Source of the DNA: Mycolicibacterium sp. YH-1
GTDB taxonomy: Bacteria > Actinomycetota > Actinomycetes > Mycobacteriales > Mycobacteriaceae
Direction of reading: 5' to 3'
NCBI RefSeq assembly: GCF_022557175.1
Contig: NZ_CP092915.1
Span: 2,294,001 to 2,358,000, forward strand
Length of the DNA: 64,000 bases
The notes beneath the pieces were generated by a model. The model had not been told where the DNA came from and did no database searches. It worked only from the letters and a program-made list of their open reading frames with translations. This document shows positions 56,701 through 63,375 of the stretch, piece by piece (the first letter of the stretch is position 1; each line of letters opens with the position of its first letter). Made by a program: the position numbers and the translations under genes.

Positions 56701-57005
56701 AGGCCGGTCTGGTGACGAGCCTCGGGTTCGGTCACGTGTCGGGCCTCGTCGCGCTGGTGCACCCGGAGGCCTTCCTGAGGTCGCTGACCGCTGAGCAGCG
56801 CGAGGACTACCGTCGTCGCGCGGGTGAGCGGGTGCTGAACGGTCAGCGCAGGCTGGCGTCGGCGATTGCCGGCGGGCCCGCGCTGTACGAGAAGCCCGCT
56901 GACAGACGCTTCAACCACGACTCGCCGGAGAAGCGGCAGGAGGCCGACATGCTGCTCGACCCGACGTCGCGCCTCGGCGAGGACGGTTGGTACACGCAGC
57001 GATGA
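47754..57005 (+). CDS. fas: Type I fatty acid synthase
   Basis: This 3083-residue single-chain FAS, similar in length to the M. tuberculosis enzyme, makes acyl-CoAs for lipids and mycolic acid precursors. Domains in order are: acyltransferase (GHSQGVVAA, about residue 153); enoyl reductase (from about 424, SPILLAGMTPTTVDAKIV); hot-dog dehydratase (GDHNPIHTDRAAA, about 1239); malonyl/palmitoyl transferase (GHSVGEYTALA, about 1446); ACP (Ser in DGASSRRNQLL, about 1822); ketoreductase (VVTGASKGS, about 2133); and ketosynthase with Cys in AACATAAVSVEEG (about 2731), His in KHDTSTLANDPNE (about 2884) and His in GHSKGGAAAFQ (about 2926). It starts at GTG 47754. acpS follows after 67 bases. Confidence 0.98.
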   Translation: MTINEHDRVSTSRNGEVSDRSSSAHSAHALVDLLNAGEPYAVAFGGQGGNWLENLEELISSAGIESELSEVVGEAALLLEPVARELVVVRPIGFEPMQWVRALAADEPLPTPKQLITAAISGPGILLSQMAAIRAVTRQGLDLAGTPPVAMAGHSQGVVAAEALKAGGSRDAELLALLQLIGAAGSLVSRRRGMVGRGDKSPMVSVTNADPERIAELLEDFSTDVRTVLPPVLSIRNGRRSVVITGTPEQLARFELYCSKITEREEAERKNKTRGGAVFSPVFNGIQVEVGFHTPRLADGVEVVTNWAARTGIDPELARFLTESIFVKPINWVGEVERLHEAGAKWIIDLGPSDTLTRLTAPVIRGLGVGIVPAATRAGQRSLFTVGAAPEVAPAWSSYAPSAVTLPDGSVKLSTKFTRLTGRSPILLAGMTPTTVDAKIVAAAANAGHWAELAGGGQVTEPIFDARIEELTQLLEPGRAVQFNSLFLDPYLWKLQLGGKRLVQKARQSGAPIDGVVVTAGIPELEEAVDLIEELNGIGISNVVFKPGTVEQIKSVIKIAAEVPDREVIVHIEGGRAGGHHSWEDLDDLLVSTYGDLRKGSNITICVGGGIGTPERAADYLSGRWATQYGFPLMPVDGILVGTAAMAALEATTSPAVKQMLVETCGTERWVAAGKAQGGMASGRSQLGADIHEIDNAASRCGRLLDDVAGDADAVAERRDEIIAAMGVTAKPYFGDVDDMTFLQWLQRYVELAIGDGDSTADTRSGDSPWLDISWRDRFEEMLKRAEARLHPADSGPIPTLFGADAEGEALLEDPQAAIAALLAQYPDAETVKLHPADVPFFITLCKTLGKPVNFVPVIDKDVRRWWRSDSLWQAHDARYTADQVCIIPGTQAVEGITRVDEPIGELLDRFEQASIDEAVALLAQKGETPVAVVSRRQARADVVGPLAVVLDSPDVLWAGRTAINPVHRIGEPSEWQVNENRSATHPSTGARLELADGQVTLSVPLSDIWITIRFTLGEVTVDGGMPVVTTEDASAAMRAVLAIAANVDGPEALPPVVNDSTTVTVSWDPEEVADHTGVTATFGAPLAPGLTLVPDALVGRCWPAVFSVIGSALTEAGFPVVEGLLSLVHLDHAAHLLAPMPKTKAELTVTATASAAIDTEVGRVVPVDVVITDAEGTELAKLQERFSILGRSGSAELADPPRAGGAITDNATDTPRRRRRDVSVTAPTDMRAFAVVSGDHNPIHTDRAAALLAGLKSPIVHGMWLSAAAQHVVTATDGQATPPARLVGWTSRFLGMVLPGDEIEFRVDRVGIDRGAEIIEVTAKVDNELVMAASAQLAAPKTVYAFPGQGIQHKGMGMEVRARSKAARKVWDDADKFTRNTLGFSVLHVVRDNPTSLIASGVHYQHPEGVLFLTQFTQVAMATVAAAQVAEMREQGAFVEGAIACGHSVGEYTALACVSGVYSLEGLLEAVFHRGSKMHDIVPRDAQGRSNYRLAAIRPSQIDLPDDDVNDFVEQIAERTGEFLQIVNYNLRGSQYAIAGTVRGLEALEEEVERRREISGGKRSFILIPGIDVPFHSSVLRVGVDDFRRALQRVLPEDTDPALVVGRYIPNLVPRPFTLDRDFIQEIRDLVPAEPLDEVLADYDTWINEKPWELCRLLVIELLAWQFASPVRWIETQDLLFIEEAAGGLGMERFVEIGVKSAPTVAGLATNTLKLPEYSHNTTEVLNAERDAAVLFATDTDPEPDDDEPAPAAAPVAEAAPAEAAPAAPVAPAAPSGGPRPDDIVFDAADATVALIALSAKMRLDQIEALDSIESITDGASSRRNQLLVDLGSELNLGAIDGAAEADLGALKGQVSKLARTYKPFGPVLSDAINDQLRTILGPSGKRPAYLTERVTKTWELGPGWAKHVTVEVALGTREGSSVRNGALGGLHDGALADAAAVDKVIDAAVSAVGARKGIAVSLPSAGGGAGGVVDSAALNEFAEKVTGRDGVLASTARMILGQLGLDNPVSAPDATDTELIDLVTAELGSDWPRLVAPAFDGRKAVLFDDRWASAREDLARLWLTDEGDIDTDWERLSERFEGAGHIVATQANWWQGRALAAGRNVHAALYGRAAAGAENPDNGRYTQEIAVVTGASKGSIAASVIGQLLNGGATVIATTSKLNDDRLAFYRTLYRDNARFGAQLWVVPANMASYSDIDALVEWVGNEQIESVGPQAIHLKDALTPTLLFPFAAPRVAGDLSEAGSRSEMEMKVLLWAVQRLIGGLSHIGAERDIAARLHVVLPGSPNRGMFGGDGAYGEAKAALDAVVSRWKAETSWAQRVSLAHALIGWTKGTGLMGHNDAIVGAVEEAGLTTYSTEQMASMLLDLCDIESKVAAAREPLTADLTGGLGEIEIDMAELAAKAREDAAAEAPEDDDDVPTGTISALPSPPRGYASAPPPAWADLDVDPADLVVIVGGAELGPYGSSRTRFEVETSGELSAAGVLELAWTTGLVKWEEDPKPGWYDTQTGDMVDEGELVERYHDAVIERVGIREFVDDGAMPADHGAPLLVSVFLDKDFTFVVSSEEEARAFAQFDPEHTVITPAPEGSDWKVTRKAGTEIRVPRTVKLSRSVGAQIPSGFDPTVYGIGQDMAGSIDRVALWNLVTTVDAFLSSGFTPAELMRWVHPSLVASTQGTGMGGMTSMQRMYHGNLLGRSKPNDILQEVLPNVFAGHVVQSYVGSYGAMIHPVAACATAAVSVEEGVDKIKLGKAQFVVAGGYDDLTLEAVIGFGDMSATAETDTMRAKGISDSKFSRANDRRRLGFVESQGGGTILLARGDLALAMGLPVLAVVGYASSFGDGVHTSIPAPGLGALAAGRGGRESELARSLAKLGVGADDIAVVSKHDTSTLANDPNETELHERLAAAMGRSAGAPLFIVSQKSLTGHSKGGAAAFQMMGMCQMLRDGVIPPNRSLDCVDDELAHASHFVWVRETLHLGEKFPLKAGLVTSLGFGHVSGLVALVHPEAFLRSLTAEQREDYRRRAGERVLNGQRRLASAIAGGPALYEKPADRRFNHDSPEKRQEADMLLDPTSRLGEDGWYTQR

Positions 57006-57072
57006 GGGCACGTGCCGGGAACACGGTGAGTGCGTGCGCGGGCAGCCGTACGCGGTGCGGTAGCTTCTGCGC

Positions 57073-57462
57073 GTGAGCATCGTCGGGGTCGGCATCGACC
57101 TGGTCAACATTCCGGATTTCGCTGAGCAGGTCGATCAGCCGGGCACTGTGTTCGCTGAGACGTTCACGCCGGGGGAGCGCCGCGACGCCGCGGACAAGAG
57201 TTCGTCGGCGGCGCGGCACCTCGCGGCGCGTTGGGCGGCCAAGGAGGCCGTGATCAAGGCGTGGTCGGGTTCGCGGTTCAGCAAGCGGCCGGTGCTGCCT
57301 GAGGGCATCCACCGCGATATCGAGATCGTCACCGACATGTGGGGGCGGCCCAAGGTGCGGCTGTCGGGCGCAATCGCTGAACACCTCAAGGACGTGACGA
57401 TCCATCTGTCGCTGACACACGAGGCGGATACCGCGGCCGCGGTCGCCGTCCTGGAGTCCTAG
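57073..57462 (+). CDS. acpS: Holo-[acyl-carrier-protein] synthase
   Basis: This 129-residue 4'-phosphopantetheinyl transferase installs the prosthetic group on the FAS ACP. It has the GVGIDLV motif with the metal-binding Asp at residue 9 and WAAKEAVIKAW with the second acidic ligand. The start GTG at 57073 has TAGCTT ending six bases upstream and no ribosome-binding site, so it is probably made from a leaderless mRNA as well as from fas read-through. The position behind fas matches Rv2523c. Confidence 0.95.
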   Translation: MSIVGVGIDLVNIPDFAEQVDQPGTVFAETFTPGERRDAADKSSSAARHLAARWAAKEAVIKAWSGSRFSKRPVLPEGIHRDIEIVTDMWGRPKVRLSGAIAEHLKDVTIHLSLTHEADTAAAVAVLES

Positions 57463-57496
57463 TTTTCTGCCTCGAACTCGCGGGAGACTGCGCCGT

Positions 57497-58135
57497 TCAG
57501 TCGTTGCGTCCGGTGAATGCGAGGCTGACGCCGAGACCAACCATCGCGACTCCGCCGGCACCGCCGATCGCGGCGATTCTGCGGGGGGACTGAGCGAACC
57601 AATCTCGCGCGAGACTGGCGGTCAGGGCCCAGACACTGTCGGAAATCACGGCGATGAGAAGGAAGACGACACCTAGCGTGAGCATCTGGGCCCAAACGTG
57701 TCCCGCGGCCGTGTCGACAACCTGAGGCAGTGCCGCAACGAAGAACACGATGGTCTTGGGATTGGTCACGCCCACGATGAACCCGTCCGCCAGCACTCTG
57801 CTCGGCCGTGCCGCGGGCGAGCCGCCGGCGAGTGCCTCGCCCAACGCGTGCCGGTGCCGGATGGCCTGGACGCCGAGGTACACCAGGTAGGCCACGCCGA
57901 TCATCTTGATGATGCTGAACGCCAACGCCGAGGCGAATATCAGTGCTCCAGCACCCAGGGCCACGGCAAGGATCTGGATATAGGCGCCCACCGCGTTACC
58001 CGCCACGGTCAACAACGCCTGGCGCCGGCCGACCGTCAGCGCCCGACCGACGGTGAACAGGACGCTTGGCCCCGGAATCACAATCACCAGGAACGAGATC
58101 AGCCCGAACGCGAGCAGGTGAGTCATGGACGGCAT
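57497..58135 (-). CDS. LysE/RhtB family transporter
   Basis: This 212-residue exporter has about six predicted helices and the family motif (FLVIVIPGPSVLFTVGRALTVGRRQALLTVAGNAVG) near the N-terminus. GFIVGVTNPKTIVFFVAALPQ is the second conserved region. The start ATG 58135 is preceded by TATCGT six bases upstream, so a leaderless mRNA is likely; ATG 58126 is an alternative. It exports amino acids or related metabolites. It lies between acpS and the M20 gene, where I recall no gene in M. tuberculosis, so it may be a lineage insertion. Confidence 0.87.
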   Translation of the reverse strand: MPSMTHLLAFGLISFLVIVIPGPSVLFTVGRALTVGRRQALLTVAGNAVGAYIQILAVALGAGALIFASALAFSIIKMIGVAYLVYLGVQAIRHRHALGEALAGGSPAARPSRVLADGFIVGVTNPKTIVFFVAALPQVVDTAAGHVWAQMLTLGVVFLLIAVISDSVWALTASLARDWFAQSPRRIAAIGGAGGVAMVGLGVSLAFTGRND

Positions 58136-58141
58136 GCAGTG

Positions 58142-58164
58142 ACGATACGTCGACGGACTAGCCT
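58142..58164. promoter_or_regulatory. Back-to-back -10 elements of a divergent promoter
   Basis: TATCGT on the minus strand (58147-58142) serves the LysE gene at 58135, and TAGCCT on the plus strand (58159-58164) serves the M20 gene at 58172. Each -10 is 6-7 bases from its ATG. Only 36 bp separate the two start codons, so the promoters must overlap. Confidence 0.6.
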
Positions 58165-58171
58165 CACGGAC

Positions 58172-59512
58172 ATGGTTGATCTGGTCGATCGGGTCCGTGA
58201 ACTTCTGCCATCGGTGCGTGCCGATCTCGAGGATCTGGTGCGGATCGAGTCCGTGTGGGCCGATCCGGCGCGTCGTGATGAGGTCCGGCGCAGCGCGGAG
58301 GCCGTGTCGAAGTTGTTGGCGGCCGCGGGCTTCGGCGATGTACGGATCGTCAGCGAGGGCGGGGCACCCGCTGTGATCGCACACCATCCCGCACCGCCGG
58401 GTGCGCCGACGGTTCTGCTGTACGCCCATCACGACGTGCAACCCGAAGGCGATCGCGCGCAGTGGAACTCACCGCCGTTTGAGCCGACAGAGCGTGACGG
58501 ACGCCTCTACGGGCGTGGTACCGCAGACGACAAGGCCGGGATCGCAACGCATCTGGCGGCATTCCGGGCCCACGGCGGGAATCCGCCGGTCGGCGTCACG
58601 GTGTTCGTGGAGGGGGAGGAGGAGTCCGGCTCGCCGTCCCTTGGCGCGCTGCTGGCCGCCCACTCCGACGCGCTGGCCGCCGACGTGATCGTCATCGCCG
58701 ACTCCGAGAACTGGAGCACGGACATCCCGTCCCTGACGGTGTCGCTGCGGGGGCTGGCCGACTGCGTCGTGGAGGTCGCGACGCTCGACCACGGTCTGCA
58801 CTCCGGGCTGTGGGGCGGGGTGGTGCCCGACGCCCTCACCGCGCTGGTGCGGCTGCTGGCGAGCCTGCATGACGACGATGGCAACGTGGCGGTGGACGGT
58901 CTGCACGAGGGGCTGGCCGCCGACGTCGACTACCCGGCGGGCCGGGTCCGCGCCGAATCGGGTCTGCTCGACGGGGTCCGCGAGATCGGTTCCGGCTCGG
59001 TGGTTCAACGTCTCTGGGCCAAGCCGGCCATCACCGTCATCGGCATCGACACCACGCCGATAGCGGCGTCGTCGAACACCCTGATCCCGCGTGCGCGGGC
59101 GAAGGTCAGCATGCGGGTGGCCCCCGGTGGTGACGCGCGTGCGCACCTCGCGGCCCTTACCCGCCACCTGGAGGCGCACGCACCGTGGGGTGCGCACGTC
59201 ACCGTGACGCCGGGTGACGTGGGTCAGCCCTACGCGATCGACGCCGCGGGGCCGGTCTATGACGCGGCGCGGGCCGCGTTCCGGAAGGCGTGGGGACGCG
59301 ATCCGATCGATATGGGGATGGGCGGGTCGATCCCGTTCATCGCCGAGTTCGCCAACGCCTACCCCGACGCCAGGATTCTGGTCACCGGCGTCGAGGATCC
59401 AGGGACCCAGGCGCACAGCATCAACGAGAGCCTGCACCTCGGGGTGCTGGAGCGCGCGGCCATCGCCGAGGCGCTGCTGCTGGAGTCGCTGGGTGGCGAG
59501 GCCGGGCGCTAG
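58172..59512 (+). CDS. M20 family dipeptidase/peptidase (Rv2522c-like)
   Basis: This 446-residue metallopeptidase starts at ATG 58172, seven bases after a TAGCCT -10-type hexamer. Metal ligands appear in LLYAHHDVQPEGD (His and Asp), GTADDKAG, EGEEESGS (catalytic Glu and metal Glu), IADSENW and the late HSINES. The dimerisation lid lies in the middle. It probably cleaves dipeptides in the cytosol. The position next to acpS and bcp matches Rv2522c. Confidence 0.92.
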   Translation: MVDLVDRVRELLPSVRADLEDLVRIESVWADPARRDEVRRSAEAVSKLLAAAGFGDVRIVSEGGAPAVIAHHPAPPGAPTVLLYAHHDVQPEGDRAQWNSPPFEPTERDGRLYGRGTADDKAGIATHLAAFRAHGGNPPVGVTVFVEGEEESGSPSLGALLAAHSDALAADVIVIADSENWSTDIPSLTVSLRGLADCVVEVATLDHGLHSGLWGGVVPDALTALVRLLASLHDDDGNVAVDGLHEGLAADVDYPAGRVRAESGLLDGVREIGSGSVVQRLWAKPAITVIGIDTTPIAASSNTLIPRARAKVSMRVAPGGDARAHLAALTRHLEAHAPWGAHVTVTPGDVGQPYAIDAAGPVYDAARAAFRKAWGRDPIDMGMGGSIPFIAEFANAYPDARILVTGVEDPGTQAHSINESLHLGVLERAAIAEALLLESLGGEAGR

Positions 59513-59982
59513 ACCGAGATGTCGCGTCGAAGCTTGGCGACGTGTCCGGTGGCCTTGACGTTGTACTGGGCGACCTCGATGTTGCCCTTCTCGTCGACGA
59601 CGAACGTCGACCGGATGACGCCCTGAACGGTCTTGCCGTACATCGACTTCTCGCCGAACGCGCCCCACGCCGTCAGCACCTCACGGCTCGGGTCGGACAG
59701 CAGGGGGAACGTCAGCCCCTCATTGTCGCGGAACTTGGCGAGCTTCTCGGGCTTGTCGGGGGAGATGCCGATGACATCCAGACCGGCGTCGTTCAGTTCG
59801 GCCAGGCTGTCCCGGAAGTCGCACGCCTGCTTGGTGCACCCTGGCGTGGAGGCTGCCGGGTAGAAGTAGACGATCACCTTGCGGCCCTTGAAGTCGCTCA
59901 GTTTGACCGTGTTGCCGTCGGCATCGGACAGGCTGAACGCGGGCGCTTTGGCGCCTACCTCCAGGCGGGGCGTCGGTGACAT
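59509..59982 (-). CDS. bcp: Thioredoxin-dependent thiol peroxidase (Bcp)
   Basis: This 157-residue peroxiredoxin detoxifies peroxides. The peroxidatic Cys is at residue 49 (TPGCTKQACDF) and a resolving Cys at 54. The start ATG 59982 gives the usual length; a longer frame to 60030 lacks similarity. It is convergent with the M20 gene: both stops lie within the palindrome CTAG (59509-59512), so each gene reads TAG on its own strand. Confidence 0.95.
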   Translation of the reverse strand: MSPTPRLEVGAKAPAFSLSDADGNTVKLSDFKGRKVIVYFYPAASTPGCTKQACDFRDSLAELNDAGLDVIGISPDKPEKLAKFRDNEGLTFPLLSDPSREVLTAWGAFGEKSMYGKTVQGVIRSTFVVDEKGNIEVAQYNVKATGHVAKLRRDISV

Positions 59983-60073
59983 TCGGGATCCCTTCTGGTT
60001 GGCCGTGCGCGGCGTCGCGGATCGGCTCAACTAGGGTAGATCGACAAGGCGTAGGCAAGGTGAAGGGGCTGAC

Positions 60074-60301
60074 GTGGCGGACAGGGATCCCGACGACATC
60101 AAGCAGGAGATCGACAAGGCCCGCGATCAGTTGGCCTTGACTGTGGACGCACTCGCCGAGCGGGCCAATCCCAGCCGCATCGCCGACGATGTCAAGGCCG
60201 GTGTCCTCGAATTCGTGAAGAAGCCCGTGGTGGCGGTGTCCATCGCCGGGCTGGGCACGATCGTCCTCGTTGTGTTCATCCGGCGGATCAAGAACCGCTG
60301 A
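60074..60301 (+). CDS. DUF3618 small membrane protein (Rv2520c-like)
   Basis: This 75-residue protein starts at GTG 60074 with a purine-rich AAGG/GGGG region upstream. It has an acidic amphipathic N-terminal half (DPDDIKQEIDKARDQLALTVDALAERANP) typical of DUF3618. A C-terminal membrane helix follows (VVAVSIAGLGTIVLVVFI, about 51-68) with a basic end. The function is unknown. It is divergent from bcp and collinear with Rv2520c. Confidence 0.85.
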   Translation: MADRDPDDIKQEIDKARDQLALTVDALAERANPSRIADDVKAGVLEFVKKPVVAVSIAGLGTIVLVVFIRRIKNR

Positions 60302-60319
60302 CGTCCCCGGGTCGCTGCG

Positions 60320-60487
60320 TCAGCGGCGGCGGAGCCGGAACAGGTCGGTGAATGAGAATCGCGGCGGATTCGCCGTGCGTCCAAGCCGACTGCAGTTGTA
60401 GACCACCACAACGCTTTGCGCTGCGGCTTCGTGCTGTGCCTCGACGACAGGTGGGAGAGTCGAGGTCGTGGCAACAGATGTTGTCAT
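60320..60487 (-). CDS. Possible small protein of 55 residues
   Basis: The minus strand from ATG 60487 reads 55 codons: a Thr/Ser/Val-rich start (MTTSVATTSTLPPVV), then VVVVYNCSRLGRTANPP and a basic end RFSFTDLFRLRRR. A GAGG sits about 10 bases upstream of the ATG. The Lys-poor, Arg-rich end and uninterrupted frame are compatible with a real gene, but codon bias is mixed and no family is known to me. Confidence 0.4.
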   Translation of the reverse strand: MTTSVATTSTLPPVVEAQHEAAAQSVVVVYNCSRLGRTANPPRFSFTDLFRLRRR

Positions 60488-61012
60488 CTAGCTAATTCCT
60501 CGCTTCCCTCTCGATCGTTCCTCGATGTCTCGCTCGCGGACTCTACAGCTAACTTCAGCTTAGCAGTCCGTACCCACCGGAGTGGTATTCAAAACATCCA
60601 GAAAAGCCTGTTCGCGAAGTTTGTCAGTCTGCGACGCGTTTTCTGAAACAGCTGAAAAGCGACGCATTTGGCGATTACAGCACACCACCGGAATGCTTGC
60701 TGGCTAGCGCCGCCAGCAATTTACCACGACGTCAGTCGCAATGCGCGGGGGATAGCCAGAACTGCATCGCCGCGACGGTTTGCGCGGCCGCGATCGCGTC
60801 AACCCGAGCTGAGTTGGCTGGTAGCGGGGTGGCCGATCGATTCATCGGCCGTCCGAGGCGTGGAACTTCGCTGGCATTGCAGCGGGGCGCAGAGTTGCTC
60901 GGATGGCGATCATGAGCGCCGACTCGAGTGAGCTACCTCATCGGCGTTCCGCCCCGTTGCGGATCGGCGGGGAACCCGGCGGACCTGAGAGCTGAAACTG
61001 TCCTGAAACCAC
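60488..61012. other. Stretch without a supported gene
   Basis: There are only short frames with no visible protein features. The left part (60488-60660) is more AT-rich than the surroundings and may hold the promoter of the small minus-strand frame. No tRNA or repeat was found. Confidence 0.5.
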
Positions 61013-61038
61013 AAAAGCCGCAGAGTCTCTGCGGCTTT
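61013..61038 (-). terminator. Rho-independent terminator of tRNA-Lys
   Basis: AAAGCCGCAGAG pairs with CTCTGCGGCTTT around a very short loop. On the minus strand the stem is followed by TTTTGTGG. It begins four bases after the 3' end of the tRNA-Lys gene, so it most likely terminates that transcript. Confidence 0.85.
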
Positions 61039-61041
61039 CGG

Positions 61042-61117
<76 letters not shown>

Positions 61118-61283
61118 GCGTGGAAGACGATAACAGGCAACTGCGGCGCAGATGAAATCCGCATGTCAGACAAACCAGGACGCGTGTAACGATCGCGCCC
61201 CTGTCGGCGGTTTCCCTTAGACTACTGCCAAGTAGTGCAACCCCCTGGTCCCGTCCAAACCCCGTTGTGAGGTGCAAGTAGTC

Positions 61284-62507
61284 ATGTGGCGAGTCCATTC
61301 GGTGGCCCGTCCGCGTCGGAGGTTGACGAGGGTGGCAGCACTCCTGGTCATGCCCGCCGTTGTATTTGGCCTGAGCGCGTGCAGCGGTTCGGCCGCCGCC
61401 CCGTCGCAGCAGCAGACCATCACCGAAAAGGGAACGCCCTTCGGGGACCTTCTGGTGCCCAAGCTGACCGCATCGGTGACCGACGGTGCCGTCGGGGTCA
61501 CGGTCGACGCTCCGGTGACGGTGAGCGCAGAGGACGGCGTCCTGGGTGCGGTCAGCATGACCGACGAGGACGGCGCGCCGGTCGCCGGTCGACTCAGTCG
61601 CGACGAGCTGACGTGGACCACCACCGATCCGCTGGACTACAACGCGCGGTACACACTGAGCGCGCAGTCTCTGGGACTTGGCGGCGTCACCACGCGCTCG
61701 ATGACGTTCCAGACGCACTCGCCCGACAACCTCACCATGCCGTACGTGTCGCCGGCCGAGGGTGAGGTCGTCGGCGTCGGGCAGCCGGTCGCGGTCCGTT
61801 TCGACGAGAACATCCCCAACCGTCGCGCCGCCGAGGCCGCAATCAAGGTCACCACCAAGCCTGCCGTCGAGGGTGCCTTCTACTGGCTCAACAACCGCGA
61901 GGTGCGCTGGCGCCCCGCGGCCTACTGGAAGCCGGGCACCACGGTCGATGTCGCCGTCAACACCTACGGCGTGGACCTCGGGGACGGACTGTTCGGTCAG
62001 GAGAACGTCAGCACGCACTTCACCATCGGCGACGAGTTGATCGCGACGGCAGACGACAGCACCAAGACGCTGACCATCCGGCGCAACGGTGAGGTGGTCA
62101 AGACGATGCCGATCTCGATGGGCAAGAACAGCACGCCCACCGACAACGGCACCTACATCATCGGCGACCGGCTCTCCCACATGGTGATGGACTCCTCGAC
62201 GTATGGCGTGCCGACGAACTCGCCCAACGGATATCGCACCGAGGTCGACTGGGCCACCCAGATGTCCTACAGCGGCATCTACGTGCACGGTGCGCCGTGG
62301 TCGGTGGGCAGCCAGGGCTATAGCAATGTGAGCCACGGCTGCCTCAACGTCAGCACGAGCAATGCGAAGTGGTTCTACGAGAACACCAAGCGTGGCGACA
62401 TCGTCGAGGTGTCCAACACGGTCGGTTCACGGCTGTCGGGAACCGAAGGACTCGGTGACTGGAACATCCCCTGGGCGCAGTGGAAGGCCGGCAACGCCAA
62501 CCTCTGA
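61284..62507 (+). CDS. ldtB: L,D-transpeptidase (LdtB/LdtMt2-like lipoprotein)
   Basis: This 407-residue enzyme is nearly the same length as M. tuberculosis LdtMt2 (408). It has a signal peptide with lipobox-like LSACSG, two Ig-like domains and the catalytic YkuD domain. Active-site motifs are IYVHGAPWS and SHGCLNVS with the catalytic Cys at about residue 353. It makes 3-3 cross-links in peptidoglycan, resistant to most beta-lactams except carbapenems. The ATG at 61284 gives the expected N-terminus; a GTG at 61272 is the alternative. Confidence 0.95.
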   Translation: MWRVHSVARPRRRLTRVAALLVMPAVVFGLSACSGSAAAPSQQQTITEKGTPFGDLLVPKLTASVTDGAVGVTVDAPVTVSAEDGVLGAVSMTDEDGAPVAGRLSRDELTWTTTDPLDYNARYTLSAQSLGLGGVTTRSMTFQTHSPDNLTMPYVSPAEGEVVGVGQPVAVRFDENIPNRRAAEAAIKVTTKPAVEGAFYWLNNREVRWRPAAYWKPGTTVDVAVNTYGVDLGDGLFGQENVSTHFTIGDELIATADDSTKTLTIRRNGEVVKTMPISMGKNSTPTDNGTYIIGDRLSHMVMDSSTYGVPTNSPNGYRTEVDWATQMSYSGIYVHGAPWSVGSQGYSNVSHGCLNVSTSNAKWFYENTKRGDIVEVSNTVGSRLSGTEGLGDWNIPWAQWKAGNANL

Positions 62508-62797
62508 CCGTCGAGCGTCGAGCGTCACGACGATCGCACTTCCGCGACATGTCAGTGGCTCGCGGAATCATGTCGAGCATGAGCATCGACAACGAGCTGC
62601 TGCGGTCCCTTAGCCGTCACCCTGCGACTGGACCGCGATTGGTTGAGTACGTGGTCACCGGCAAGTGGGCCAAGCCCAAGGCGGGCCTTGCCTTGGCGGA
62701 CTCAGACGCACCCGCAAGCTGCGACCGCCCGCCGAAGTCGCTGCTGTGGCGGTAGGTCTCATCAACTCCCAAGGCTGAGTTGATGTTCGGGACATCG

Positions 62798-63055
62798 TCA
62801 GTGCCCAGAGACCTGGCCGGGCTCCCAGAGGGTTGAGTTGTGCACCTGATCGGCTTGGATGCCGTCGTCGTCGGCGATGGAGGTCACACCACTTCCTTCG
62901 TGAACTTCGACAAGTTCGTCGTAGGTCCCCGTATCGGGCGATGGTGTTGCCACGGCGTGGCCGACACCGCCAAACACGGCGAAACCGGCCAGGCCGATCG
63001 CCAAACTACTTGCGGCAAACAACTTCTTTGTGGTGCTGGAAACCTGCTCGTTCAC
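62798..63055 (-). CDS. Small secreted protein, function unknown
   Basis: This 85-residue protein starts at GTG 63055, giving lysines and a hydrophobic core (KKLFAASSLAIGLAGFAVFGGVG) with a likely cleavage site near HAVATP. The remaining mature peptide of about 50 residues is acidic and lacks Cys. A longer frame to 63253 lacks a plausible start. It lies between ldtB and tRNA-His. I do not recognise it. Confidence 0.6.
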   Translation of the reverse strand: MNEQVSSTTKKLFAASSLAIGLAGFAVFGGVGHAVATPSPDTGTYDELVEVHEGSGVTSIADDDGIQADQVHNSTLWEPGQVSGH

Positions 63056-63226
63056 GGTATTACCCCCCGGTAGGACCCCCGACCAGCCAAGGCGGCAGGT
63101 CGTTCTGTTGACGACCTGTCCATCCCACGCCGATTCCACGCGCGCGTCAATGGTTAGCAAACTATCCGACGCACTGGGGGTCAGGGGTGCCCGGACGCGC
63201 GGCGTTCGGCCCACGGGAATGCAAAA

Positions 63227-63254
63227 GGTGGGAGGGCCAAAAGGCCCTCCCACC
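63227..63254 (-). terminator. Rho-independent terminator of tRNA-His
   Basis: A perfect 12-bp stem GGTGGGAGGGCC with an AAAA loop is followed on the minus strand by TTTTGC. It lies directly downstream of the tRNA-His gene. Confidence 0.88.
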
Positions 63255-63260
63255 TGCTTG

Positions 63261-63334
63261 GGTGGCTGACGGGACTCGAACCCGCGACAGCCAGGATCAC
63301 AACCTGGTGCTCTACCAACTGAACTACAGCCACC
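63261..63334 (-). tRNA. tRNA-His (GTG)
   Basis: The minus strand reads GGTGGCTGTAGTTCAGTTGG, an anticodon arm CCAGGTTGTGATCCTGG with anticodon GTG, and a T arm with GGTTCGAGTCC. The extra 5' G (63334) paired with the discriminator C (63261) is the tRNA-His identity element. CCA is not fully encoded. It is collinear with hisT near orn. Confidence 0.95.
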
Positions 63335-63375
63335 ATTGCTGCTGTGTCGTCTCCGGCACTGCAGCGACGTCGATA

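Noticed and set aside
60668..60931. 87-codon plus-strand frame and overlapping short frames
   Set aside because: No start signal, no motif and mixed composition; probably chance frames in a non-coding region.
62480..62755. 91-codon plus-strand frame after ldtB
   Set aside because: Part overlaps the end of ldtB, and the remaining 68 residues show no family feature or clear ribosome-binding site; a real small gene cannot be excluded.
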